From positions 1 to 64,000 of the forward strand of contig JADGKB010000028.1 in NCBI GenBank assembly GCA_027604185.1: DNA of 64,000 bases, read 5' to 3'. Position numbers and translations under genes: made by a program. The stretch is from Boothiomyces macroporosus (Eukaryota > Chytridiomycota > Chytridiomycetes > Rhizophydiales > Terramycetaceae). The notes below the pieces were generated by a model. It was given only the letters and a program-made list of their open reading frames with translations. It was not told the DNA's origin and made no database searches. Below are positions 1-12,050 of the stretch, piece by piece. The stretch's first letter is position 1. The number at the start of each line of letters is the position of its first letter.

Positions 1-115
1 CATGCTTGTTATGGAATGCGTACACAATGTCATAGAGCTTCTTGGAATAAGTAGGACGGTATCGCTTGTAAAGATCAGAGTTATATTCAACCATTTTGCG
101 GGCAAATCTTTTCAT
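1..115 (-). CDS. N-terminus of a probable SAM-dependent methyltransferase (partial)
   Basis: An open reading frame runs off the left edge. It starts at the ATG at 115 and gives 38 residues, beginning MKRFARKMVEYNSD and then YKRYRPTYSKKLYDIV. The F-x(n)-Y-x-x-YRPxY-x-x-LYD-x-I pattern is the usual opening of the Crg1/Tmt1-like (trans-aconitate type) class I methyltransferases of fungi, where it precedes the SAM-binding fold. The SAM-binding motifs lie outside the window, so this rests on the opening motif only. It could be another methyltransferase of the same superfamily. Confidence 0.5.
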   Translation of the reverse strand, partial: MKRFARKMVEYNSDLYKRYRPTYSKKLYDIVYAFHNKH

Positions 116-212
116 CTGTATTTAAATGAAAAACCCCCACAAATCATGTGTTGATGACTGTATGCATTTTCGGATCCGACCAAATCAAAATTCAATTAGA
201 TACAAGTATTTA

Positions 213-860
213 TTAGCCTCTTCGCTTCTCTCTCTTTTGCGTACCCTTCTTCTTTTCTTCCTTTTCCAACCTCTGCTTTTCCAAATTGGCTTTATTTCTT
301 GCCATTTCCTTTTGGTGCTGCTCTTGGTGCTGCAGCTTTTTCAGCCTTTCTTTTTCCTTTACCAGCTCCACATTGTTGTTCATTAGTGAATCATCGATAT
401 ATTTTTGTTTTCCTTTTTCCTTGAAAACAATTTCAGTTTCCCCGTCAGCACCTTCGACAATCTCTTCAAATTCATAGGCGTACTGGCTAAGAATTCTATC
501 TCTGGCTAGCTTTTCTTCTTTTGAAAGTTGCTTTGGCTGGAATCTGGATTGTCTTTGTTCAACTACTGGCTCTAGCTCTTTTTGAATTTGAAGTTTTTCC
601 AATTCCAGGATTTTCTTTTCTTCTTCATTTTTTGTTCTAATATCCTGCGCAAGTTGAATGATTTCTTTTACCCATTGCTTTATTTCTATTTCTGTTATTT
701 CTTGTAGGAACTCTGTGATAATTTCTTCTTGTTCTTCGACAGGCATTCCTTCATCTTGCACTATTTGAAGGATGTATTCGGCAAATGTTTCATCAGTGAT
801 ATCGATTGATGCCAAGTATTGGGAAACATTATTGAAGAGTTCATCAAAATTTTGGGTCAT
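213..860 (-). CDS. CCDC43: CCDC43-family protein
   Basis: A single-exon gene of 215 aa starting at the ATG at 860. The N-terminal ~75 residues form a helical domain (an FAEYILQIVQDEG-type segment as in CCDC43). The middle has SKEEKLARDRILSQYAYEFEE, matching the family's EEEKQRKAALLAQYA region. Near residue 160 is MNNNVELVKEKER, matching the family's NTNVEDV block. The C-terminus is a charged coiled coil ending KKKGTQKREKRRG, as in animal CCDC43. Length fits the family (about 220 aa). Its cellular role is poorly known. No intron is needed, which is unusual for this window. Confidence 0.85.
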   Translation of the reverse strand: MTQNFDELFNNVSQYLASIDITDETFAEYILQIVQDEGMPVEEQEEIITEFLQEITEIEIKQWVKEIIQLAQDIRTKNEEEKKILELEKLQIQKELEPVVEQRQSRFQPKQLSKEEKLARDRILSQYAYEFEEIVEGADGETEIVFKEKGKQKYIDDSLMNNNVELVKEKERLKKLQHQEQHQKEMARNKANLEKQRLEKEEKKKGTQKREKRRG

Positions 861-1259
861 GATTTTTTTTTAAAGTTTTTGGCTGTTGTTGAGCCAACCA
901 GCTATTGAGACCTATGTAACATCGAAAAGATTGAATGGATTGCTAGACAATATCTGATTATGCCTGAGTTGAGATTACCCTTACACCATAATCCAAGCTA
1001 CACAGTAGCATTTTCATGCATAAATTGATTTCCAAGTAGAGCCAAGATACATGCATGTAGCATTAATTTCATGCTTACTGCAAATTGCATTATTTTCAAA
1101 CACTATAAATTGATAAAATATGCTCTTTTACAAAAACAATCTTTGGGAATTAAAGTCTGGCTTCTACAGTTCAATTCGCCGACTCGCTTGGGGTAGGCTT
1201 GGAAACCTTCAATATAGTGATCTGTTGGTTGTAGTTCTATGTTAGATGAGCTTACTGAC
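861..1259. other. Intergenic, no gene seen
   Basis: About 400 bp between the CCDC43 start and the end of the next minus-strand gene. I see no conserved ORF, tRNA or repeat. The bases just left of the CCDC43 ATG are a poly-T run on the plus strand (A-rich upstream of the start on the coding strand), a common feature of starts in this window. Confidence 0.5.
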
Positions 1260-2040
1260 TTAACCGTAGGAGTTCTTCCTTCTTTGGTGCAGCGCGATAT
1301 ACTCCTTGAGCATCACAAAGTCCGGCTCTTGTGCAAAGTCTAGCATCGAATATCCACCCAGTGCCTGTTCTATACTGCTCGTTGAAAATTTTCTTTTTGG
1401 TCTCAGAGCTACCTTTTTTTGCTTTGGAGCTATGTTATTAATTAATATACCTTTATGGCTATTCGTCAGGTTTAGCAATATAGATTCTTTGGTATTTTCC
1501 GTATTTGTTGGCACTTCAAATACAGTCGATTGAGGAGCTAGGTTAGAAATACACCAACTTTCAATGTGGAGGCGCTCCAGCTTATATGACAAAGTGATGA
1601 TAGGGTCTTCAGCACGGTTACCACTATGTTAACTAATATTACAAGTGATTTTCATAAAATCTTTGACACAGCAAATAAAGGTTGATCATACCCCTGACAA
1701 TCCTTAGCAAAGCGTCAATAGCAACATAGATCATAAATAAACAGAGGAGAAGAGTTAAAACCAATAGGCCGAGTCTTGTTTAGTGTAGCTTACCGTTCAC
1801 GAGAAGCTTCTCGCCAATTGTATACATCAAATAGTAGATCAAGACATGATCTGACATAACTATGGTTAATAAAAGGTACCCAAGAACTAGATCTTTTAGG
1901 TATTGGTCAAAGTTCACAGGATAGCTTTCCAGTATTCTGATCGCAGGGAAACCGTTCGGGTTTCCTTCTCGTACCCAAGAAATCAAAGCTAAAGGAAAAT
2001 TTGTTTCCAATAGCATAATAGAATATTTAATTTCTTCCAT
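1260..2040 (-). CDS. Predicted membrane protein, splice model incomplete
   Basis: Three exon-like blocks lie in order on the minus strand. Block 1 starts at the ATG at 2040 and holds a hydrophobic segment (LKDLVLGYLLLTIVM and on). Block 2 (about 1774 down to 1643) encodes a clear membrane helix (LGLLVLTLLLCLFMIYVAI). Block 3 ends at 1260 and is soluble and basic (VALRPKRKFSTSSIEQ). Blocks 2 and 3 join cleanly across a 19-nt GT-AG intron at 1624-1642. Blocks 1 and 2 share a frame but are separated by TAA. The canonical 19-nt intron at 1775-1793 breaks the frame, and removing 18 nt would keep it. I do not recognise the family. A base error, an odd splice, or two separate genes are all possible. 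Confidence 0.5.
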
Positions 2041-2841
2041 CTTTTGGAAGAACAGGTTGACGCTAAGTTAACCAGTAGTTACTATTGAACAAAGAGAGCA
2101 ACGATAAAAAACATTTTTGGGAAGGAAAAAATGAGGCCAAATGAAAAATAAATCAAAATACTAGAGCATTTTTTCTTTCATTTTACCTTGCTTCTTGTTG
2201 AACTGGTTTACTCAATTACAGGTCCGCATACAGCAGATGGATGAGATAACAGGAACAAGAGCTAACCCAGAAGGCTATTTTCTATGAAATAACATACAAG
2301 TGTATCTGATCTTTCTATATCTTGATTTCGATTGAGCGTGGTCCAGTTTCATTAAATCCCTGAAGAATATCGAATTGAAATTTACTTGGTTTCACAATAC
2401 ATCGCCATAATAATTGCAATACTTGATATATATTTAATTCATTATTTTCTCTAATTTTCTATCCGTTCTTGTTCACACCTACCCTCGACAAACTCTGATT
2501 TTCATGATAGTAATTTGCGTGCCATTAAAGAAACCATAGATAATATAAAGAAACCTTGTCTAAAAAACTCAAAGTTTCTGCATTAATTTCATGCAAAATG
2601 AAACTAGTTCCCACGCTAAAAAGTTGGCATTAAATAGTTACACGCATCTAGTGACTGGTAATTCACTAGGTGCCATTACTAAATACACCAGAGTAACGCT
2701 ATTCTGTCGCTCGCGAAATGAAAAGAGGAAACGTCATGCGCGAAAATCAAGAGTTGAGCTAGTCGATGTGGCAAATTGACACACTACAGCACAAAACGAA
2801 ATACTTAAATTCGCAATTTCAAGATAATAGTTGAATTGCTT
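2041..2841. other. Intergenic, about 800 bp, no gene seen
   Basis: AT-rich stretch between the membrane-protein start and the 3' end of UTP25. The only longer ORF (2591-2779, plus) has no recognisable domain and a random-looking composition. No tRNA-like B box or repeat was seen. Unusually long for this compact window. Confidence 0.4.
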
Positions 2842-4777
2842 TTATTGTGAAGTAAACATAAATGCTTCCTTTTGAGCTTTAATTAACCTTTCTGCTCTGG
2901 AATTACCAATAATCCTTTCCAAAGCCAACTTGTCGTACTGTGAAAATACTAATGTACAAGTACTTTCATTAAAGTTATCATTATTAAGCATATTGACCAG
3001 TTCTGCATAGTATTCAAATACTGGACATCCATAAAACACTATATGACGAACTCCTTTCAAATTGGGTCTTCTGAAATAATGATATCTTTCAGAATACAGC
3101 AAGAATTTAATCTCTCCTTCTTTGAAATAATTCCTTGTGCGATCGACCTTAGACCTGGAACTGTACTCTGATATTGCTCCAATGTTATAATTGTGTTCTT
3201 TTAAATAATTCCTCACTCGCACAAAGTCAAAGTAAGATGGGATGATAATCAATGTATGCGGTTGTTCAACCAGAGATCTACGCAGAGTTGGTAGTACTTT
3301 GGAAACGAAAAAGTTGAACCTGGTGTCTGGCAAATCTTTTAAAGCACAGCTAGGTAGCTTCAAAAACACTTGTGGAACTTGTATAGCAACATCTTGGATT
3401 ACACCTTCATACTCTCTACTGATTTTTACTCTCCCGCCCACGTTTTTACTGAAGTTCCCAATTAGCGAATTGATTTCAGGTGCATTGAATCTTGATATGA
3501 TAATGTTTTGGCGGACATATTGCAATCTAAATTAGACAGTTTGTTACTTGTTGTCGAGAATATAGTTTCTAGTGCGAGAAAAGTCACACCCGTGATTATT
3601 CTTTGGAATGATATTGAGATGCTTGTACAAATGCTAAATTAGAATGCAAAAACCTTGAGATGATCCCAGTTTTGCATCAAAAACATTTCAGAGTGATCCA
3701 TAATCACTACTTCAATAGATGAGAGAAAATCGAAATCTCTCTTCTTATCACTACAATTAGTAGAATCTACCCTTCGCTTCCAATTATAATCTGCAGCCCC
3801 AAAGGAGACGCAATAATCACATCTGATGAATAAAAACTAGAATATAATTTCAATTGCTTCCTGGAAAACTTGAGTCCAATTTTAAAACAATCATCAATGT
3901 TTCCTTCAAACATCTTGTTGAAATCATCGGGTTTGCGAGGGTCTGGAGTGGAATCGCCACCAAACTCATCCATAAACCTCTTCTTGTTGTCGTGCTGTGT
4001 AGTTCCTGAGAGATTAATGATATCTTTGATAAGAGTGAAAGCATGATTCTTTAGGGGGAGGATTATTAGTACTTTTGGACGTGTGAATCCCTGATCCCTC
4101 AGCTCTAGCGACTGGTCCAATTTAAGCTTTGAGTTATTCTTTAGTACGCGATCTCTAGTTCTATTTGTCAATTTAAAACTACTTGTAAACATGATTAAGA
4201 GTGTGCAGAGCAATGAGGTGGCGAATGTCATCCTGCATTTCAAAAGTTTCATTGGCGTAAAATAAATCAGAATAGGAATTCATGAATCCAAACAGCTTTG
4301 ATTGTAAAGGCGTGAATGTAGTCGACTTTGTTTTCTTTAGCAGCTTTCCATTCAGCGTCTGCCAAGGCTCTCGCAAACGTGTTTTAATTGAATTGACAGA
4401 TGGGCTTGACACATCCACCGCGTTAATAGTACTGTGTAATATTCTCTTTAAAATCTCATCAGTATTAGCTTCATGAGTCCACTCGTTGGTGTCTACCTTG
4501 ATGGATAAATTTTCAATCTTTTCAGATATTTGATCCCCAAAGTGACCTTCAAAGTAGTCTATATTAGCAATCAGTCACCATCAAGACCTTGCTCATCCAA
4601 GTCATCCTTATCCATCTCTTCTCTTTCCAAGACTTCGACTTCTTCATCCTCCTCTATTAATTCTTCATGAATTTCTTCGTCCTCCTCTTCAATCTCCTCT
4701 TCCCTGACAAATTCTTTGTCATTGTTTTTGAATGCCTTCTTCTTTCCTTGCCCTTTAGCATTTTGCCTCTTTGCCAT
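2842..4777 (-). CDS. UTP25: U3 snoRNA-associated protein Utp25 (small-subunit processome)
   Basis: A processome factor needed for early 18S rRNA maturation in the nucleolus, with a degenerate DEAD-helicase-like fold. Six exons (4579-4777, 4183-4558, 3771-4160, 3654-3750, 3548-3633, 2842-3526) join over introns of 20, 22, 20, 20 and 21 nt into 610 aa. The acidic N-terminus is rich in Glu and Asp. Conserved blocks follow: [18 protein letters not shown], then [17 protein letters not shown] (degenerate motif I), [18 protein letters not shown] (degenerate DEAD), [23 protein letters not shown], and the [15 protein letters not shown]-terminal region. All are in family order and length is close to yeast Utp25. 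The helicase catalytic residues are missing, as is normal for this family. Divergent from KRR1. Confidence 0.95.
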
Positions 4778-4801
4778 TTTTTTCAAGAAAAAAAAATAAA
4801 A
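4778..4801. promoter_or_regulatory. 24-bp divergent promoter between UTP25 and KRR1
   Basis: The two start codons face away from each other with 24 bp between them, almost pure A on the plus strand (a run of nine A's followed by TAAAA). Any TATA-like element and both transcription starts must lie here or inside the opposite gene, so the 5' ends of the two mRNAs probably overlap. Both products act in the small-subunit processome, so shared control makes sense. This is inferred from spacing alone. Confidence 0.6.
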
Positions 4802-6001
<1,200 letters not shown>

Positions 6002-6190
6002 ACTATTGATGAAATTGTAAACCTGATTTTTTTCAAAAGTCAGTCGGTACCAAACGCCCAAGGTTAGCGACCAGCTATTCCAAGGCGATAGAGTATCTGT
6101 TGTTGACTTGAGTATTTGACAGCAAACAAAATGAAATGTGACAGTGTGACCAGTCGAAGCTTTGCGCCAAAGATTTTTCCCTTAAACTAA

Positions 6191-9100
6191 ATGAACCCCA
6201 TTAATGGAACAACATCGAGGACAGCACCTCGAATTGTAAATCGTTCTGCAAACGGGTTTTTTGAAGTGTAAGTTTATTATAATTCTAGACCCACTGACGA
6301 CTCACCTCGCTATATTAGGAATCCAGAAACTGGAGTATACGAAAGAGATTATTCAAATAGTCCGAATTCAACTTTAACAAGACCAGCAGTTGCTAACCAG
6401 CGGGATAACAGAGCGGATGCTAGAGCACCTCCTGCAAGAAGTCCCCCATTAAGAACTGAGACGAGGTCAGAAACCCGACGGGTAAGGTCTCCTGCCCCAA
6501 GGTCTCCAAGGGACAATAACCCATCAACATTTGACGATTTACTAAAGGAAGTTGACGAATTAAATACCACAGCCGCCCGCAAAACAACTCGCTCTAGAGC
6601 AAAATCACCAGAACCAATTAGGTCACCAAGACTGGATGGTCGTAAAAATGGATTTGATTTCAATCAAATGACTGATTCTTTGGACGAAATGATTGATTCT
6701 CCAAATCAAAGGCGAAGAGGCTCAGATGCAGGATTTAGGGATGTAGTTACCAGACCATCTTCACAGGATGAAGGAGCACGAAGAATTAATAGAAGAAGGA
6801 ATGATTCAGATACTGAAATTCGCCCTTCCTTGTCAAAACGTTCGGATGATTTACCAGCTCGATTTGATACTGGAATAAACTCCAGAAGAGGGTCAAGAGA
6901 CCGTACAGCCGCTTTGCTAAACGATGATATACCTACTTCTCCAAGAGAAAGACGTAAGGATGAATCTCCTAGAGATGAATCAGTTGGAAGGAGGCGCTCA
7001 CCCCCAATGTCAAGAAAAGGTCCAGAATCTGAAGAAACACTTCGGGAATCCAGAAGAACCAGAGAAACTAGGGAGGATGATTATAGTTCCAGAAGAGTTA
7101 AAGATGACGACTATTCTAGAAGAAGGAGAGACGAATCATCTCCTGCCCCAAGACAGAAGGATGACGACGGCCCGACTAGAAGAGTACGTGATAGAGACGA
7201 CGACTCTCGTAGAACTTTGGACGACACTCCCCGTAGATCCAGAGGCTCTCCGCGCACTCCACAGCCTGCTGAGGAAGAACCTGTCATGTCTGCCCAAGAA
7301 ATCAAGGACATGGAGAAATTAAGAGAAGAAAAGTTGCAGAAAGAAAAAGAAATTGCTGAAGCAGATAAAAGAGAAAAACTCATGATTGCAAAAGAAAGAG
7401 AAAGGAGGATGCAAGAAGACCAGCAGCGAAGAGATGGCAGAAGGGGCTCAACACAAGAGTTTGCTCTAGTATCTGGTGCTCCAGTGGATGAATCGGTAAT
7501 TATATTTTTATTTTAGCTCCTTGTTCCTGATTATCTTACAGCTCTAATGACAACTTTGAGAAATGACACTTCAGTTTCAGTTATTCCTGAGAATTTTGCT
7601 ACACCGGAAGCTTATAATCACTGGAGAACTACCATGAAGCGTTCACTCCAAGAAGTTTTAATCAAAATGATAAAGTACCGATTCCTGACTCCGCCTGACC
7701 CTCAAAAGCCTGGATTTGAACCAGTCAAGATCCGTTTCAAGATTATCCAAGCCCAAGGATTGATTGGAAAAGAAGGGCGAACGAGAAGCACCTACTGTAA
7801 CATTGAATTTGGTGATTTGGCAGCACTCAAAAAACAAAACAGAAATGCAAAAGAAAAGGAAGTTTATAGAACTGATGTGATTGAAGACTCTTTGGATCCT
7901 GTTTGGAATCAAAAGTTGTCGATTGAAGCAAATTCCATCACAGATGAGGCAAAAGTGGAGGTATGGGACAAAGTTAAAGATCATTTCCTTGGCCAAGTAA
8001 TCGTAAAGCTGTCTGATGTCATTACAAAATGTACCAGAAATGGCTCCTATGAATCGTGGATAGATTTATCGCCAAGGGATGGAAAAAATAAGGACAAATA
8101 TGTCGGAGGCAGAATCCTTATAGGGGCATCATTACGAGAAGAAAAAAAGACTTCTTCAGCAAAGTCCTATAAAGAAGTACAATCCATGTTAAACAAAATG
8201 CAAGTTGACAACAGGGCATTGTTTGATATCCTACTTCGAGCGTGTTTGGTTTTGGATTTGTACCAGCCTAGAGAAGGGAGAGCTGATGTGTTGTCACCAG
8301 AAGCTGTGAATATGCTCAAAGCCTGGGCAAATACTTGGAATATCACTGACTCTTATCAAGTTATTGCATACTTGAAAATCCTATTTGAAAAGTACACAAC
8401 GTATGCTATATCCATATCTGATTTGCTGAAAGCGTTCCACTTTGTTTATGCAACAGTGAAGAAGAGAGGTACTTTTAATGCTGTTGAAGTAAGTTAATCT
8501 GACTGTAGATGCAAATGGTGATTGAATTGCTGGAACAGATGAAAGAGCACTGCTCAGAAAGGGTAGTGAAATACAAGGAACTTTTCCCCAAGAATCAGCC
8601 TAGGGGTGCATTGGAATCAACTATTTTAGTTTTGCGAATGATCCATAAATTCCCAACATTTAGAGATAATCATCCAGAAATACAAGAATCTCACAGAGAC
8701 GAATTGAAAATCATGATGACGGAATCCTGCATCGCAAAGTTCCAAGGGTTTAAGGAATTATCTACTCCATTTGATGAAAACGACGTGGAGTCTGTCATTG
8801 AAGGCATCAATAAGTTGGCTGACTTGGTCAATGAGGAAATTGAGCTAGATGTAAAGTATTTCCAGCCTGCATTTGCACAGTAATTTAAATTAATATTCAG
8901 GGAGCTTGACATTGTGCGATTGACTGCTGAGTCACAGCTAAAATACTTTACACTCACCCTCGAAAGTGCTAGTGAAGTGTTGGAAGGGGACGATGCTGTG
9001 AATAATGCTCCGCATTTAGTTTTCGACTTGTACAAGAAGGTTAGAGAGATGTCCGACAGATATGCCTCCTCAGTCCCTGGGTAATTTTACCATTTATCCT

Positions 9101-10948
9101 AGATTAAACAGCTTGTCATCCTCGTATATTGAAGGATGGTTTGCCCCATTCATGTACAAATGGCTACATCAACTTTCCTTGAAAACAATAGGCTGGGTGG
9201 ATGCAGCAGTCAAAGCTGATAATTTTGAACCAGAAGGTGTGAATGAAGATGGTGTACCTAGTCACTCAACTTCTATTAGAGATGTTTTTGCTGCGATATA
9301 TTCGGAACTGGAATTAATCACAGATTTGCAATGGTCAGATCCTGTACAAAATGCACAGTTCTTCCAAGGGTTCTCAAAATCTATGAACACTGCCATTGAG
9401 CAATATTGCGATGCAATCACCACTGTTGAAAAGAAGACCGCAGCAACGACGGGTTACACAGCAGTTACAACTATTGCAAACTTGATTGGAAATAGAAGTT
9501 CGGAACCAAAAGATATTGAACGAGAGGTAATTTTGTGTTTAACCTAGTCATGTGCAAAATTGAGAAACGTTGGATATGCTATGCGCAAGTTGAAAGAAAT
9601 GTATCGAACGATGAATGTTTCTGCAATTACCAAAACTGTAAAGAATCACCGAAAGTCAATGGCAATTTTGAAAAAGACCCCAGACCCATCTTCTGGGGAT
9701 ACTGTTACTGGTGCATTCAAAGTGCAAGCGTCATATGCTGAAAATATCAAGCCGCTCAACAAAAATGGTACTTCTAACCCATACGTAATTGTGCGAGTTC
9801 CAGAAGGAACAGTTGTTCCTCCTCCAGAACAGCTTCCAACAAAAAGCCCTAAAAACAAATCTCCCGATGCAGAAGAGCTACCTCCAGCCCCAACAGTATT
9901 GACAGGGAATAGTTGCGAACTTTTACGCTCTCGTGTAATTAATGAAACGCTCAATCCAACTTGGGATGAAAACTTTACAGTCATTTTACCGCCTGTTCAA
10001 AGGTTGGAAGTTGCTATTTTCTCAAAGAATTTGCTTACTGCAGATGAAGTTGCTGGAACAGCTATCATCGATCTCTCGGTTGGAACTAGACTTCGCAGGA
10101 AGCTTTTGGATCATCAAACACACGATGTTTACGTCGAGTTAGAGCCACAGGGAAGAGTTCTATTGAGATTGACAATGGAAGGTGAGGAAGAAGACGTAGA
10201 TTTTTGGTTCCGTAGAACTAATGAACGATTGATCAGAACACGAGATGCATTCCTACGCTCGCTTGTTGCAAAGGTAAATTTGGATTTATTCTAGGTTGCA
10301 CCACACACCAAAGATGTCTTGACGAAAGCAATTAAAGATAACGAAGCTGCTGTTATACCTGAAACTTCCTGGATCAAATCCCTCACAGCAGCAGTTCAAT
10401 ATTCAGACAAAACAAATGCTGGCCACTCCATTAATGCCCCAGTTTCTGAAAATGATGCTGTAGTTGCACTTCAACCATTGATAGAGTATCTCGAAAAGAA
10501 CCTTGAAACACTGTGCAGTCAAATTCCAAAGGAAATGGCTCAAGAAGTAATATCCAGAATTTGGGTAGATTCACTACTAGTTGCAAGCAACAGCTTGATA
10601 CCACCTCTGTTTGGCTTACATTCACAAAAAGTACTCAACGTAAGACAGGTTTCAATGATTAAAACTTGCATTGCAATCATCAGAGATTTTCTACACGGGG
10701 ATGGAGGAGAGTTTGGTCTACCATTTTCAACACTTGATTCACCACTTTATCAAGACCTCCGCGAGCTGATTTCAATGTACCATTTCGAATTTGAAAAGCT
10801 GAAACGCGAATATGAATTATCACTATTAGGAGGCAAGGATAAAGAAACCATATTAAGACTTGTAAGATTAAAAGCAGAAAAAGATAGTACAGAATTAAAA
10901 TGGATTGAATCGCAATTAGTCAGACGAAGAGAACAATCTCGTCGTTAA
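6191..10948 (+). CDS. C2 and MUN (MHD1/MHD2) domain protein, Munc13/Ync13-like
   Basis: Eight exons (introns at 6268-6288, 7496-7516, 8489-8508, 8880-8900, 9081-9102, 9527-9547, 10274-10294; 20-22 nt) give 1,536 aa. Residues ~1-430 are low-complexity Arg/Ser/Asp/Pro sequence. A first C2 domain follows (about 7715-8130; YRTDVIEDSLDPVWNQ, VEVWDKVKDHFLGQ). The MUN region spans two Munc13-homology blocks (MHD1 around 9100-9450 with YIEGWFAPFMYKWL; MHD2 around 10480-10800). A second C2 lies between them (about 9700-10170; VINETLNPTWDENF). This C2-MHD1-C2-MHD2 order is that of the fungal C2/DUF810 proteins such as fission-yeast Ync13, which link vesicle priming to cell-surface growth. C2 aspartates look only partly kept, so calcium binding is uncertain. 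Confidence 0.9.
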
Positions 10949-10998
10949 TAAATTCTTTGCAATATTAAAAATTTGAAATTGAAGGCCCAAACTAATTT

Positions 10999-11530
10999 TT
11001 GCTGTTCAAAATTGAATCTCAAGGAACGATAGATTTGTGCATCGATAATTCATATTCCTGTTCTGAAAAGAGCTCGAAAATAATACCAGATTCTAGTGAT
11101 CAGCAATCACCATCTCACTACACCTTGGATTTTTATTTGGATGAATTATTCTACATCCTTGACCTGAACGGCAATACATTTGAACTACCTATAAAAACAA
11201 GTATCATGACTCTCGCTTACCAAATTCACTGTATATTAGTTAATTTATTGATTTGCAACTCGAATCATATGGTAATTAATGAACTGCGATTTGCGATTCG
11301 AAGAGCTTTAGCGTTGGTTGTAACAACAGATGTTCCAGCGATGAATAGGCTTGAATCAAAAATGAAAGAATTGGTGAGGATTGAATACCCGGATATTCCA
11401 ATATATTATCGTAGGTTGACTAATATATTTGGATTTCAGATGGATTACATTTCCAATTTGTACAATACGCAAACAAGTAAGCATCACTAATTTAGAAGTA
11501 ATTCAAGTTAACCAAGATAAATTTTCATGA
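10999..11530 (+). CDS. Unrecognised protein with unclear start
   Basis: A long open frame with protein-like composition runs from about 10999 and joins over a 19-nt intron (11477-11495, with a good ACTAATTTAG end) to a short last exon ending TGA at 11530. Visible segments include YTLDFYLDELFYILDLNG and INELRFAIRRALALVV. The frame is open on the 5' side from a TAA just before 10999, and no ATG occurs until 11207. So either the start is non-AUG, the start is the internal ATG, or a short 5' exon has been missed. No domain recognised. Confidence 0.4.
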
Positions 11531-11570
11531 TTTGAATGCTTTCCAGCAATTTGGGCTCAAAATTAGATCA

Positions 11571-12043
11571 ATGAGGGTCGATTATTTCATTAGTAAAGTT
11601 GGTAACTCAAATGTAACCCAGATCTGGTGCGAATAAGCGCATCATTAACAAATTCCAAGTTTAATATGGTGTGCGAACCGTTATTTCAATTTGGATATTC
11701 TAAAATCATCAATGTATTATTTATTCACAGCTGCCAAGGCTGTACCTGTCATCCAGTACCAGATATCGTATCTGTGATGCTTTTGAATAACCCTCAAGTG
11801 TTAGAGCTAACCAAGGTAGACAGAACAAGGTACTTGGGATTATATAATTTCAAAAAGAAAAGGTATATTCTTGATATCAAAGCTACCACTCTATGCAAGT
11901 ACAAATATACGAAATTTTGGTTCAATAATCCTGAATGGAAAGTCTCTGAAACTGCAAAACTCTTGTGGGAGACAAAGAAATACACTCTTACGCCGTTTGG
12001 AATATTGGATTTCAACGGCGATTCCATAAACATAGAATTTTAA
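11571..12043 (+). CDS. Unrecognised 150-aa protein
   Basis: Starts MRVDYFISKV at 11571. A 20-nt intron (GTAAC...CCCAG) removes an in-frame stop and joins to DLVRISASLTNSKFNMV, giving 150 aa. It contains a Cys pair (SCQGCTCHPVPD) and an aromatic-rich C-terminal half (YTKFWFNNPEWKVSETAKLL). A second, 17-nt intron near 11711 is possible but would be shorter than any other here. I do not recognise the family. Its stop is 7 bp from the convergent BIR1 stop. Confidence 0.45.
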
Positions 12044-12050
12044 GAATATA

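Noticed and set aside
6349..6663. Minus-strand ORF opposite the C2-MUN gene
   Set aside because: It is the shadow of the Arg/Ser-rich coding region, which leaves the opposite strand open by composition.
10999..12043. One gene spanning both unknown reading frames
   Set aside because: The first ends in TGA at 11530 with no intron signals to bypass it, and the second has its own ATG and a well-placed 20-nt intron.
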